Below, piece by piece: positions 50,100 through 60,048 of a DNA stretch of 64,000 nt (positions are counted from its first letter, which is position 1; each line of letters begins with the position of its first letter). Both the position numbers and the translations under genes were made by a program. Origin of the DNA: Gemmatimonadota bacterium (GTDB lineage: Bacteria; Latescibacterota; UBA2968; UBA8231); the NCBI GenBank assembly GCA_018672475.1, contig JABHFS010000188.1, positions 1 to 64,000 on the forward strand, written 5' to 3'. The notes under the pieces were generated by a model that ran no database searches, was not told where the DNA came from, and was given only the letters and a program-made list of their open reading frames with translations.

Positions 50100-51962
50100 A
50101 TGAGCGCCGCGCCCACTCTCTTTACCCTACTCGCAATCCTATACGCACCGCTGTCCTCGCTCGCCCGCCGCTCTATAAGCAGAGCAAAACCAACGCCGGG
50201 CAATAGCGTCTATCGGCGCACCGCGTTCCGGCTTTGCCTAATTTGCATGCTTTGCTCTTGCTCCGACGCCCCACCAACACTCGAGTCGTTCGAAGGGCCT
50301 AACGGCGTTATCGCCGCACGGGCTACCTCTGCCGGATTCGCCGCCGAAGCCCCGAATGACGGCGCCGCAGGACGATCGTTCGCGCAAGCCGAAACCTATT
50401 TCAGCCAAAGCCGTTATCGCGAAGCCGCCGCCGCCTACCGCCAATCCATCGCCGAGACGCCGACAATGGCGGCGCACCTCAACCTCGGCATCACCCTGCT
50501 CAATGCCGCCGACCTAACATCGGCCGAAAAAGCCTTAGCCAGTGGTTTGGCGCAAAGCCGCAAGCGACAGGATCTTGCTTTAACCGCTGCTTTCTTGGGC
50601 AATATCGGCAATGTCTACGCCAACCAGAACAACCTGTCCAGATCGCTCGCTGCGTTTCGCGACGCCCGCGCGATATACCAGAAGCTCCCGCGCCCGATTG
50701 GGGAGGCCGAGAGCCTCGGCAATATCGGCATGGTGTATTTTTTGCGCAGCGAGCTCGACAGCGCGCAAACCGCGCTCAAAGACGCGCTGAAAATCAATCG
50801 AGAGATCGATTATCCACGTGGGCAGGCACAGGACCTAGACCGGCTCGGCACCGTCTACATCCTGCGCGGCGAACTCGACAGTGCCCTGACCAGTTACCAG
50901 GCCGCGCTCGACATCAACCGGAAAATCGGCTATAGAAACGGGGAAGGACGCGTCCTCGGTAATATCGGCAATGTGCGCTTCGAACGGCGGGAATTCGACC
51001 ACGCCCTCAAGGCCTACCAGGACGCCCTAACGATCAATCGGCAGACCGAACACCGGCGCGGCCAGCTTACCCAGCTCACCGGCATCGGCCTGGTACACCG
51101 CCAACAGGGCAATCTCGAAGCGACGCTGGACGCCCATCGACAAGCCCTCGACATCAGCCGCGATATCGCCCCGCCGAGCGAACAGGGTGCGCTGCTCGGC
51201 GAATTGGGCAAAGTCTACTTCCTGCAAGGTCAGCTCGGCGAAGCGTTAAAAGCCTATGAAGAATCCCACGAAATATTCGTCGGCACCAACCAGTTCCGCG
51301 AACAGGCGACACAGCTCGACCAGATCGGCACCGTGCATATTCTCCAGGGCAAAAGACCAGAGGCCTTGGACTTCTATCGCCAAGCCCTAGCCATTTTTCG
51401 CCAAATCGACCACCCCAGCGGCCAAGCCGAGCAACTCAACAAGCTAGGCGCTCTCAACCAAGGGCTCGGCCGTCTAGAAGCCGCCCTGCAGGCCTATCGC
51501 GAGGCCCATGAGATCTATCGGCGCTTCGACCGCCATGTCGAGGGAGCCACACAACTCGACAATATCGGAGCCGTCTACGTACAACAAGGCGATTTAGCCC
51601 AGGCGTTGCATACCTACCAACAAGCCCTGCACATCTTCACCCGCATCGGCCACCGCCAGGGCCAAGCCGCCGAATTGAGCAATATCGGCAATATACATTT
51701 TAACCAAAACAAACTGGACCAGGCCCTATCTTCGTTTCAGGATGCACTCTACATCTTCAAACTCATCGACCACCCCCGCGGCCAAGCCGACTGCTTGGGC
51801 AACATCGGCTTGGTGCAATACGAGCAAGGCCTTGCAGATAAGGCTTTGGACAACCTGCGACAAGCGCGAACAATCTATGCTAAGATCGGTGCGCGCAACA
51901 CAGGCTACGAGCAAACAGAAAAAGCCATTAACGAGATCGAAACCGCTGGACAAAAACGTTAG
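50100..51962 (+). CDS. TPR lipoprotein with ~40-residue LGN-type repeats
   Basis: 620 residues. The long N-terminus contains a first hydrophobic stretch (TLFTLLAILYAPLSSL) and a second ending in a lipobox (LCSC, Cys54); no better start codon lies between. Residues about 85-610 form roughly twelve TPR-type repeats. Most have 40 residues with the consensus GQAxxLxNIGxVYxxQGxLxxALxxYQxALxI, like the repeats of eukaryotic LGN/GPSM2 and bacterial TPR_12-type proteins that dock peptides in an extended groove. Repeats are very regular at the protein level. It starts 16 bases after the CRTAC1 gene and converges on the next one. Confidence 0.85.
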   Translation: MSAAPTLFTLLAILYAPLSSLARRSISRAKPTPGNSVYRRTAFRLCLICMLCSCSDAPPTLESFEGPNGVIAARATSAGFAAEAPNDGAAGRSFAQAETYFSQSRYREAAAAYRQSIAETPTMAAHLNLGITLLNAADLTSAEKALASGLAQSRKRQDLALTAAFLGNIGNVYANQNNLSRSLAAFRDARAIYQKLPRPIGEAESLGNIGMVYFLRSELDSAQTALKDALKINREIDYPRGQAQDLDRLGTVYILRGELDSALTSYQAALDINRKIGYRNGEGRVLGNIGNVRFERREFDHALKAYQDALTINRQTEHRRGQLTQLTGIGLVHRQQGNLEATLDAHRQALDISRDIAPPSEQGALLGELGKVYFLQGQLGEALKAYEESHEIFVGTNQFREQATQLDQIGTVHILQGKRPEALDFYRQALAIFRQIDHPSGQAEQLNKLGALNQGLGRLEAALQAYREAHEIYRRFDRHVEGATQLDNIGAVYVQQGDLAQALHTYQQALHIFTRIGHRQGQAAELSNIGNIHFNQNKLDQALSSFQDALYIFKLIDHPRGQADCLGNIGLVQYEQGLADKALDNLRQARTIYAKIGARNTGYEQTEKAINEIETAGQKR

Positions 51963-51970
51963 GGAAATTG

Positions 51971-54172
51971 TTAATGGTGAGCGTGCGCATCGTCTCCCGC
52001 ACGCTCACTAAAATCAATAACGGGGCGCTCCATTAATACCGCCCGCCCCGTCCCCTCGCGCAGCACCCAGGCCCGATCGAGTTCGGCCCCGACAAAGCGT
52101 TCAATAAGACCCGTCGCCGGCCAACGCACTTCGATGGATTCGATTTTGGTGGCCTGCCGCAACCCCATTTCCTGCAGCAGACTCGAGCCGCCAAAACTAC
52201 CGCCCGTACCCACCACGGCATGGATCGCCCTTTCGCGCCCGGCTTCGCGCACCTTCACCGCAATGCGCGCCCCGATCCCGTCACGGCTCGAAACGGTGCC
52301 CTGCGCTTTCAGCGCGATCCAGTGATTGCCGTGCCCCGGATTTACATAGAGCGCGTTGTAATACACATCCCCCGAATAAGCCCCGCCCATCACCTGGTAA
52401 ATATCCTCGTCGCCGTCGTTGTCCAAATCGCCGAACGCGACGCCGTGCCCCTTTTGCAAATGGCCAAAACCCCCTGCACTCGTCACGTCCTGGAAAGAGC
52501 CGGCCCCGTCGTTTCTATACATGCGATTGGGCAATAACGAACGAAAATCGGGGTTGCCGGTACCGATATACAAATCGGCGAAACCATCGTTGTCCAAATC
52601 GCCGAAATTTGCCCCCATCGCCAAGACTGCACCTTCGAGCCCGTTGTCTTGCTCGTGCACAAAAGTCCCATCGCGCAAGTTGCGAAAGAGCCGGGACCTG
52701 GCCGCGGACGTCGGCAGCCGGAGATAAACCGCGGCGATGTCAATCGCGTCATTGTCGTAACCACCGACAAAAAGATCTAACCAGCCGTCGTTGTCGTAAT
52801 CCCAAAACCACGTCGGAAAACTCCACACTGGCTCACTGACCCCCGCCGACACCCCGCGTTCGCTGAAACCCCGCTCACCGTCGTTGCGGTATAACGCGTT
52901 GACTTGGCCCATCCGCGACAAGTAGAGGTCGATATCGCCATCGTTGTCCACATCGCCCCAAGCGACACCTTTAACATAGCCGATATTGTCGATACCCAAG
53001 ACCTGTGCCCGCTCGACAAAGGCCTCACCGCCCTGATTGTGGTAGAGTTGGCAGGCGTGCCTTTCCCAGTCGTTAGACTCGTTTCCGATATAGAGGTCAA
53101 CGAAGCCGTCGTTGTCGTAGTCGCCCCAAGCCGCCGTCTGCGTCGGGTGGAAGGAAAGTAGACCCGTCGTTTCTGTAACATCGACAAATTGACCACCGTC
53201 GTTGCGCAAAAGCGAGTTGGGATGATGCCCATCCTCGTTCCACCAGGCTCCGCGCAATACCAGCACATCCGCATAACCGTTGTTGTCGTAATCGGCGTGC
53301 GTGATATTCAACCCGCCGACCTGACCGCCCAGCCCTGCCGCCGCCGTCTGGTCGGCAAAGGCCCCGTCGCCGCCATTGCGGAAATAGAGCAGCGGATCGG
53401 CTAAGCCCCACGAAGACGCCATCACGTCGAGCAGGCCATCGTCGTCAAAATCTTCGATGATACTACCCCCCGACAATCCCAACACATCCAGCCCCAAAGC
53501 CGAAGCCCTGTCGCTGAATTTTCTCAGCGCATAATCCGAGACGAACACTGCCGGTGGGACCAGCCATTGCTCCGGCACTTCCCCCGGGTACGAGCCCAAG
53601 GTCATGTGGAGAACATTAAGTAACCAGCGTGCGTTCCCATCTTTAGGCCGCTGCGCGAGCACTTCCGCATATTCCGTCAATGCCCGCCGCGACCCCTCCG
53701 GCAGTATATGCACCCCCTCGGCCGAAATCGGCAACAGGCAGGACTCCGTCGTGTGGTTGACGAGGCAATTCTGTTGCTCGCCCAGACGCAGATACGCTAA
53801 CCCCAAGCGCTCGTGCACCGGCCAGGTCGCGCGCAGCGGTGCCGGGCTCTTGCGCCGGGCCAACTCCTCTTGCAGCAAGCTCAATTCGTCGATGGCCTCC
53901 TGCGTGCGCCCCGCCCGCAATAACTGCTCGCCCAATTGCAGGCGCAACCGCACGGTCCGCGACCAGCTCGGCCCCTTGGCCAGCGCATGCTGCAGCGAAT
54001 CTATCCGGGCCGCGTTGAGCTCGGTATTGAGTTCGACCGGAGTCGCCGTGGCCAATTCCTCCAGCATTTCCGCCACGCTTGCAGAAGAGCGCGCACAAAC
54101 CGGACTGCACACGCCGGATAGACAAAGCGTTAAAAAAAGTATCTTGAGCATTTTATCCGCCATTCTGGACAT
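51971..54172 (-). CDS. CRTAC1-type FG-GAP protein with N-terminal TPR-like helices
   Basis: 733 residues. Signal peptide (LKILFLTLCLSGVCSPVCARSS); ATG at 54172 or 54151 are both possible. Residues about 30-230 are helical and TPR-like (RLRLQLGEQLLRAGRTQEAIDEL, HERLGLAYLRLGEQQNCLV). A propeller then has loops DFDDDGLLD, DYDNNGYAD, DYDNDGFVD, DVDNDGDID, DYDNDGWLD, DLDNDGFAD and DLDNDGDED, and the end matches ASPIC/UnbV weakly (GTGGSFGGSSLLQEMGLRQA, VRWPAT). The Cys pair of its paralogues is absent. The tail is His-rich (DDAHAHH). Thus one protein fuses the two domain types that neighbours carry separately. Confidence 0.83.
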   Translation of the reverse strand: MSRMADKMLKILFLTLCLSGVCSPVCARSSASVAEMLEELATATPVELNTELNAARIDSLQHALAKGPSWSRTVRLRLQLGEQLLRAGRTQEAIDELSLLQEELARRKSPAPLRATWPVHERLGLAYLRLGEQQNCLVNHTTESCLLPISAEGVHILPEGSRRALTEYAEVLAQRPKDGNARWLLNVLHMTLGSYPGEVPEQWLVPPAVFVSDYALRKFSDRASALGLDVLGLSGGSIIEDFDDDGLLDVMASSWGLADPLLYFRNGGDGAFADQTAAAGLGGQVGGLNITHADYDNNGYADVLVLRGAWWNEDGHHPNSLLRNDGGQFVDVTETTGLLSFHPTQTAAWGDYDNDGFVDLYIGNESNDWERHACQLYHNQGGEAFVERAQVLGIDNIGYVKGVAWGDVDNDGDIDLYLSRMGQVNALYRNDGERGFSERGVSAGVSEPVWSFPTWFWDYDNDGWLDLFVGGYDNDAIDIAAVYLRLPTSAARSRLFRNLRDGTFVHEQDNGLEGAVLAMGANFGDLDNDGFADLYIGTGNPDFRSLLPNRMYRNDGAGSFQDVTSAGGFGHLQKGHGVAFGDLDNDGDEDIYQVMGGAYSGDVYYNALYVNPGHGNHWIALKAQGTVSSRDGIGARIAVKVREAGRERAIHAVVGTGGSFGGSSLLQEMGLRQATKIESIEVRWPATGLIERFVGAELDRAWVLREGTGRAVLMERPVIDFSERAGDDAHAHH

Positions 54173-54236
54173 TCGGCGACTTCTGCCTTAAAATGGTGCA
54201 GCCCCGTGCCGCATTCACCAATCCATTCAGGCCTCT

Positions 54237-56054
54237 TTGCCAAATTTTTTCTACCATATTTCCATTCTCCGACGCGCGGCCTTCTTTTTGGTCTGTATAG
54301 CTGCCTGTGCACCCGCACCGACGCCCAAGCCGACGCCTGGATTCGTCGATGTCGGCTCGGCCTCAGGGCTTAATTTCTCACACAAAAATGGTGCCAGCGG
54401 TGACTATTTTCTCTTCGAAACCATGGGTGCCGGTGCCGCCTTTCTCGACTACGATCTCGACGGGCACCTCGACCTATATTTGCTTGACGGCTTCGATCTT
54501 GGGCATCTCAAGGGACAATTCGAGCCAATTAATCTCATGCGCCGCGACGAGCGCTTTAGCTGGGTCGAAGAGGATTTCACGCCCCCGCTGCGCTACGACG
54601 GCGGCATTCATCCTACGGTCCAGCGCGTCTCACCAGCCGACGATTCGACCTCTAAGCGCAACCGCCTTTTCCGCAATCGCGGCGATGGCACCTTTCACAC
54701 CGCACCACCAGCAACCGGCGCCGACGACGAAGGCTATGGCATGGGTGTGGCCGTCGGCGATTACGACAACGACGGCGACCCGGACCTCTATATCACCAAC
54801 TACGGCCCCAATGCGCTCTACCGCAACGACCGGGGCCGTTTCACGCGTCCTGACCAACACCCGGACGTCGCCGACCCGCGCTGGAGTTCCAGCGCCGCCT
54901 TCCTCGATTACGACAACGACGGCGACCTCGACCTCTATACGGCCAACTACCTCGACTTCCACCCGGCCAACAACCGCCTCTGCGGTGGCACCGCCCCCGG
55001 CGAGAAACGCCGCGCCGGCCTATTGGCCATCCCCGACGAGCGCCGTACCTACTGCGCCCCGCGCCGTTATAATGGCGTGCCCGACGCGCTCTTCCGCAAC
55101 GACGGCGAACACTTTACCGATGTCGGTGCAACAGCAGGTGTCGCCAGTCTCTTCGGCAAGGGTTTGGGCGTGGTGGCCGGAGATTTCGACCTCGACGGCG
55201 ACCAGGATATCTATGTCGCCAACGACGGCGTGCGCAACTTTTATTATCGCAACGACGAACAGCGTTTTAAAGACATCGCGCTACAAAATGGCGCGGCCTA
55301 CAATGGCGAAGGTGGCCCCGAAGCCGGCATGGGTGTCGACGCCGGCGATTACGACGGCGACGGCGACCTCGATTTATTCGTGACTAATTTCTCGCGCGAG
55401 ACCAACACCCTCTACCGCAATGACCGGGCCGCCGGTTTTAAAGACGTCAGCCCCGGCACCGACGCCGCCAACGCCAGCTTCAACCAACTCGGTTTCGGCA
55501 CCTTCTTCTTCGATGCCGACAACGACGCCGACTTAGACCTCTATATCGCCAACGGCCACGTACTAGACCGCATCCAAATCCTCGAAGCAGACCTGCGCTA
55601 CGCGCAAAACGACCAATTGCTGCAAAACGACGGCCAGGGCCATTATAGCGATATCTCTGCGACCAGCGGGGCGGCCTTCGCCCAGGCGCTAGTCAGCCGC
55701 GGTGCGGCACGCGGCGATTACGACAACGACGGCGACCTCGACGTGCTGGTCAACCACCTCAACGGCCCCGCCGCGCTCTACCGCAACGACCGACCGCCGG
55801 GGTCGCACTGGCTCGGGCTTGAACTCAAGGACCAAGCCATAGGCGCGCAGGTCCATCTAACATGCGATGACCGCACCCAATTTCGCGTAGTAGCTACCAG
55901 CGGCACCTATCTCTCCGCACACGACCCGCGCCTGCATTTTGGTTTGGGCAACTGCACCCGCGTCGAGCACATCGACATCCTCTGGCCCAGCGGGCAGACC
56001 AGCGAGCTAAGTAACGTGGCCATCGACCGCTATCTCACCGTCGAAGCCCCATAA
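54237..56054 (+). CDS. CRTAC1-type FG-GAP/VCBS lipoprotein
   Basis: 605 residues from TTG 54237, the only start giving the lipoprotein signal (RRAAFFLVCIAAC, Cys24). FG-GAP loops DYDLDGHLD, DYDNDGDPD, DYDNDGDLD, DFDLDGDQD, DYDGDGDLD, DADNDADLD and DYDNDGDLD. It has an insertion around 85-140 (FSWVEEDFTPPLRYDGG). The Cys pair is widely spaced (RLCGG ... RRTYCAPRRYNG). ASPIC/UnbV tail GTYLSAHDPRLHFGLGNC, ILWPSGQ. It is divergent from the previous gene, with only 64 bases between starts, so their promoters must overlap. Confidence 0.87.
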   Translation: MPNFFYHISILRRAAFFLVCIAACAPAPTPKPTPGFVDVGSASGLNFSHKNGASGDYFLFETMGAGAAFLDYDLDGHLDLYLLDGFDLGHLKGQFEPINLMRRDERFSWVEEDFTPPLRYDGGIHPTVQRVSPADDSTSKRNRLFRNRGDGTFHTAPPATGADDEGYGMGVAVGDYDNDGDPDLYITNYGPNALYRNDRGRFTRPDQHPDVADPRWSSSAAFLDYDNDGDLDLYTANYLDFHPANNRLCGGTAPGEKRRAGLLAIPDERRTYCAPRRYNGVPDALFRNDGEHFTDVGATAGVASLFGKGLGVVAGDFDLDGDQDIYVANDGVRNFYYRNDEQRFKDIALQNGAAYNGEGGPEAGMGVDAGDYDGDGDLDLFVTNFSRETNTLYRNDRAAGFKDVSPGTDAANASFNQLGFGTFFFDADNDADLDLYIANGHVLDRIQILEADLRYAQNDQLLQNDGQGHYSDISATSGAAFAQALVSRGAARGDYDNDGDLDVLVNHLNGPAALYRNDRPPGSHWLGLELKDQAIGAQVHLTCDDRTQFRVVATSGTYLSAHDPRLHFGLGNCTRVEHIDILWPSGQTSELSNVAIDRYLTVEAP

Positions 56055-56107
56055 CGGTTTCTGCCGAGCAAACTAAAAACACAACCAGCGCTGATTCTGT
56101 ATATCCC

Positions 56108-57739
56108 TCAGCGCAACAGAAGCAACTTCCGCGCCTCGGCCAGGTCGCCGACCTGCAGCCGGTAGATATACACGCCGCTAGCCATCTCCTGCCCCCGGTC
56201 ATCCCGCCCATCCCATACGATTTGATAGAAACCCGGCGTTCGCACCTCCCGCACCAGGCGCCTGACCTGCTGTCCCACCAAATTAAATACACTCAACGCC
56301 ACGTCCCCCTTGCGCCCAATGTTGTAGTGGATCACCGTCTCCGCGTTAAATGGGTTCGGATAATTCTGCGCCAGCAAAAATCCGTCGGGCTGCACGCCCC
56401 CCTCATCAGCAACAGCGGTGACATACGGGCTGGCCACCACCCGTAAAATCATGTAATTCCTCCAGTCGCTACTGACAAACAGATTGCCCTGCGCGTCCGT
56501 CGCCAAACCGGTCGGCTCCCCCCAGACATCGCGACCGGACTGGAAACCGGTGAGAAAATCGCCGACCCGCGCGTTTTGCCCATCCGAATCGGCAAAGAGC
56601 GCCACGACCTTATATCCGCCGACGTCACGCGACTTGGACGCGCCGCGGAAGGCAACAAGGGCCGCGTTGCTATACTGCTCCGGAAAACGCTCACCCTGAT
56701 AAAAATGCACATCCATCGGTGCCGTATGTGCCTGCAGCATCGCCACCGGTCGCGGGACCCGCTCGACATCGCTGCTGTCTTGCGCGGTGAGCGGAAAGAT
56801 TAAATCTTGATATGCGCTAATCGAAAAATCAATCCAACTGCGGAAACCGAAAGCCAGGGGCCAACCGTAAAAACCGCCGTCGCGTACTACGGTGACCATC
56901 TCCGGCGGCAAATGCGCGCCCTCCCTATCATGACCATTGGTAGTGATCCACAGTTCATTGCTCACCGGATGCATGCCCAGCCCGACGGCGTTGCGCAAAC
57001 CGCTGGCGTAGACCCGGCCACTGCTTCCGTCGGGGTCAAATTCCATAATCGTCGCCCGCCGGGGATCGCTTTCGCGGCACAAATCGCAACTCGAACCGAT
57101 TGACAGATAGAGTTTTTCGCGCTGCCGGTCGAATTCAATCGTCCGGGTCCGGTGGTGGCCGATCGGCAGATCAGGCACTACGATCTCGCGCTCCTCATAA
57201 CGCCCGTCGCCGTCACTGTCGCGCAGGCGCACGACCTGGTGCATATCCGCTACATAGAGATAACCAGCAAAAAACTGGATACTGTTGGGAAACCAAAACT
57301 GGTCCGCGACGACCAGGATCTCGTCGGCCACCCCATCGCCGTCGCGATCGGGCAACGCCAATACCTGGCCCTTCATCTGCTCGACGGCCGGCGGCCTAGC
57401 CGTATTAACCGGTGGGGCAAACTCAGAACCCCCACCCGCTTTCATATTCGCCACATGCAACACACCCTCCGGATCCCAGGCCATAAAACGCGGCCCTTCC
57501 AAAGGCTCGCCGGCGGCGAAGACATTGACGGAAAATCCCGGAGGCAACATCAGTTCGCGCTCGGCTAGATTCGCTGTAGCATAGCGCTCGGGTACGACTA
57601 ACGGCACTGGTCCCAGATCCAGATCGATTCGTGGTGTTAGAAAGACCTGACCGGGCGCGGGATCGGCTAGATACGGCGGCTGGGCTTCTACGGCAACTAC
57701 GGTCATCATACATACCAACAACGCGTTAATTGCTCTCAC
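56108..57739 (-). CDS. PQQ-dehydrogenase-like secreted propeller with sorting-type C-terminus
   Basis: 543 residues from GTG 57739; signal peptide (LLVCMMTVVAVEAQ). LPPGFSVNVFAAGEPLEGPRF starts a soluble-aldose/sorbosone-dehydrogenase-type beta-propeller. Family motifs include LALPDRDGDGVADEILVVAD, YLSIGSSCDLC, YASGLRNAVGLGMHP, ELWITTNGHDREG and GFYGWP. Residues about 455-543 are a FlgD/type-IX-like sorting domain (LAQNYPNPFNAETVIHYNI, VWDGRDDRGQEMASGVYIYRL) ending RKLLLLR, as in the GH98-like protein. It probably oxidises a sugar outside the cytoplasm. A TATACT -10-like box lies on the minus strand at 57823-57828. Confidence 0.85.
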   Translation of the reverse strand: MRAINALLVCMMTVVAVEAQPPYLADPAPGQVFLTPRIDLDLGPVPLVVPERYATANLAERELMLPPGFSVNVFAAGEPLEGPRFMAWDPEGVLHVANMKAGGGSEFAPPVNTARPPAVEQMKGQVLALPDRDGDGVADEILVVADQFWFPNSIQFFAGYLYVADMHQVVRLRDSDGDGRYEEREIVVPDLPIGHHRTRTIEFDRQREKLYLSIGSSCDLCRESDPRRATIMEFDPDGSSGRVYASGLRNAVGLGMHPVSNELWITTNGHDREGAHLPPEMVTVVRDGGFYGWPLAFGFRSWIDFSISAYQDLIFPLTAQDSSDVERVPRPVAMLQAHTAPMDVHFYQGERFPEQYSNAALVAFRGASKSRDVGGYKVVALFADSDGQNARVGDFLTGFQSGRDVWGEPTGLATDAQGNLFVSSDWRNYMILRVVASPYVTAVADEGGVQPDGFLLAQNYPNPFNAETVIHYNIGRKGDVALSVFNLVGQQVRRLVREVRTPGFYQIVWDGRDDRGQEMASGVYIYRLQVGDLAEARKLLLLR

Positions 57740-57852
57740 TGTATTCAGCTTTCTTCTTGCGGGTGCACATACAAGTCTTCCCCGAGCGACAGACCAACTA
57801 TGCTTCCTTTTATATAAACGTGAGTATAGCGCAAATCGACAATCTGACTAAT

Positions 57853-59166
57853 TTACGGAGTATCGCCAGGTAAGCGGTCTCGCTCGCTGACCCCGCTAAA
57901 AATCCAAATCCCGACAAGCACTAAGAACAGGCTGCCGACAAAAAAGGGCGTATACTGGTCAAATTTAAAGCCATAAGCCCGCCCCCCCCAACCAGTCGCC
58001 GCCGCTAATACCCGCCCCGCCAAAAATGGACTTAGCGCCATCAGTATCTGGGTGAAGGTATAAAACACCGCCATATATTCGGTCTTCTTTTCGGGGGGTA
58101 CAGCAGAAACAAAAAGCAGGCGCTCATTACTGATGCTATACCCCATCATCCCCACCCCCGACAACAGCGCCATCACCCCGGCGTACAGCGCACTATCGGC
58201 CGCATGCCGCGGCAAGGCCATCCATCCCAAAGGCAATAATACCACCAATAGCAGTGCCGCCATTAGCACGGGCTTGCTGCCCTTGCGGTCGGCGGAATAC
58301 CCCCAGGCATAGCTCGATACCAGCATGCCGATGAGTGTCCAGTTGTGCAAACCGACCACCGCCCCCGCGTCCAAGCCGATCGCCTCTTTTAAATAGAGCG
58401 GCACAAAGGCCGCCCACCCTCCGGTCGCCAAAGCCAAAACCCCCAGCCCAAACAGAAAGCGGCGAAAACCGCGATCCCGCACCGCCTGCCTCATCTGGCT
58501 AAAATGCGTGCGCTGATCGGTCCGCTTGGCCAGCGGCGCGCCACCGGGAATCGGGAATTTCAGCACGATCCCGACCAGTCCCAATGCGCAGCCTACCGCA
58601 ATGACCACCTGAAAACGACCGATCCCCATACCCGAGCCGAGCATATAACTCGACCAGGCCACTGCCAATATGCCAGCCAAAGTCCCGGCGATATTGCAAA
58701 CAGCCATATACTGGCCGCGTACCCGATCGGGAACGAATTCCTGTATCCAGGGATAAAAAGCCGTCTCGGCGATAACCCGGCACAACCCATAGAGCATCAT
58801 CACCGCGAAGACATAGGCGAAAACCACGGACGCCCCCCAAGCAGCGAATACACCCGGCGTCAGAATCAACAATGCCGCGACAATTTTTCGCGCGCCATAA
58901 AATATGATCAGCGAGCGCTTGCTACCGAAACGGGCGAGGTAGGGTGCGATAAAAAGCGCGATCGGCCCAGGCAGGAAAATCAGCCCGTTGAGCAGGCCGA
59001 TCTGCTCTTTGCGCAAACCCAATTCATCGAGGAAGAGTACCAATATCGAGCCCAGCACCAATACTCCGTAGGCGCTGCCGAAGGTTTCCGACGCCACAGC
59101 CCAACGCAGGCCGCGAAGTTTTTCCGCGTGCGAGGGCGATTGCGACAAGACATCGCCCTCGCTCAT
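57853..59166 (-). CDS. MFS transporter
   Basis: 437 residues with twelve predicted membrane helices and a central cytoplasmic loop (APLAKRTDQRTHFSQMRQ). The start follows the PhyH stop by three bases, so translation is probably coupled. RFGSKRSLIIFYGARK and WGYSADRKGSKPVL occupy the loop 2-3 and 8-9 positions of the MFS motif. LPGPIALFIAPYLARFG and YSISNERLLFVSAVPPEKKTEYMAVFY resemble the YbfB/putative sugar MFS type. It may import the substrate of the neighbouring PhyH or metallohydrolase enzymes; the compound is unknown. Confidence 0.88.
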   Translation of the reverse strand: MSEGDVLSQSPSHAEKLRGLRWAVASETFGSAYGVLVLGSILVLFLDELGLRKEQIGLLNGLIFLPGPIALFIAPYLARFGSKRSLIIFYGARKIVAALLILTPGVFAAWGASVVFAYVFAVMMLYGLCRVIAETAFYPWIQEFVPDRVRGQYMAVCNIAGTLAGILAVAWSSYMLGSGMGIGRFQVVIAVGCALGLVGIVLKFPIPGGAPLAKRTDQRTHFSQMRQAVRDRGFRRFLFGLGVLALATGGWAAFVPLYLKEAIGLDAGAVVGLHNWTLIGMLVSSYAWGYSADRKGSKPVLMAALLLVVLLPLGWMALPRHAADSALYAGVMALLSGVGMMGYSISNERLLFVSAVPPEKKTEYMAVFYTFTQILMALSPFLAGRVLAAATGWGGRAYGFKFDQYTPFFVGSLFLVLVGIWIFSGVSERDRLPGDTP

Positions 59167-59169
59167 ATA

Positions 59170-60048
59170 TCAGGCCGTGGTCGCGCGCAGCCGCTCGGGC
59201 GCACCCAGCGGTTTTCCATCGCGGCAGACCAGCGGAAAATGTGCACCCGCCTCGGCCATCGGCGCATTGTCCGGCAAGTCGACAAACTGCTTCATAATGT
59301 GATTGCCGCCCGCGTCGAAACGCGCCTCGCCGGTCATATAGTGGATGGCAATCGCCCGGCGCGGCCGCTGTGATTGATTGAATGGAGAACCGTGCCAGGT
59401 CAATGAATGGTGGAAAGAGACTTCACCGCACAACACCGGACGCGGTTGCGCTTCAATAGTGCGAATTTCAGCGTCTGCCGGTGGTTCAAAACCCTGCAAG
59501 TCCTTAAAATTATCCAACAACGACAGATCGCCCTGGGTGCGCAGAAATTCGATCTGATTGCCCCATTTGTGGCTGCCGGGCACCATCCACATACAGCCAT
59601 TCTCCTCCGTCGCGTCGTCAAAGGGGATCCAGGCCGAGACCGGCGTCATCGGCTTGATGATTGGCCATAGGGGCGCGTCCTGGTGCCAATGTGTCGAGCC
59701 GCCGTATTGCGCCGGTTTGTATTGGATCTGGTCGTGCCAGACCATCAGGTCCTGTTGGCCTGCGAGTTGGCTGATCCCCTCGACGATCGCCGGATGGTAG
59801 ATCAATTTTTCGAAAGCGGGCATCGCCTCCCAAATATTGACAATCTGCCATACCGGGTGCTTTTCGTCACCTGAAAGCGAGCGAAAAGAAACCGGCTGCG
59901 GTTCACCTTCGGCAAAACCTTCGGGGCCCTTCGCCAAGACTTGGTCGAGCGCGTCGCTCAGTTCGGCGACCTCGTCGGCAGAAAGAAGGTTGCCGACGGT
60001 AAGAAAACCGTCGCGGTCGAATTCGTCGATGTGTTGCTGGTCTAACAT
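59170..60048 (-). CDS. Phytanoyl-CoA dioxygenase (PhyH) family protein
   Basis: 292 residues, the most canonical of the three PhyH proteins here. IDEFDRDGFLTVGNLLSADEV is the classic N-terminus. HWHQDAPLWP gives the HxD pair, NGCMWMVPGSHKWG the conserved turn, and LTWHGSPFNQSQRPRRAIAIHY the distal His and Arg. Start ATG is preceded by AAGGGG at 7 bases. It sits between the CehA/McbA-type gene and the MFS gene, suggesting a hydroxylation step on an imported compound (inference). Confidence 0.92.
   Translation of the reverse strand: MLDQQHIDEFDRDGFLTVGNLLSADEVAELSDALDQVLAKGPEGFAEGEPQPVSFRSLSGDEKHPVWQIVNIWEAMPAFEKLIYHPAIVEGISQLAGQQDLMVWHDQIQYKPAQYGGSTHWHQDAPLWPIIKPMTPVSAWIPFDDATEENGCMWMVPGSHKWGNQIEFLRTQGDLSLLDNFKDLQGFEPPADAEIRTIEAQPRPVLCGEVSFHHSLTWHGSPFNQSQRPRRAIAIHYMTGEARFDAGGNHIMKQFVDLPDNAPMAEAGAHFPLVCRDGKPLGAPERLRATTA

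Noticed and set aside
50100..51962. Periodic 120-base repetition suggesting a CRISPR or DNA satellite
   Set aside because: The period is that of 40-residue TPR units in an open reading frame; no short conserved repeats with unique spacers are seen anywhere in the window.
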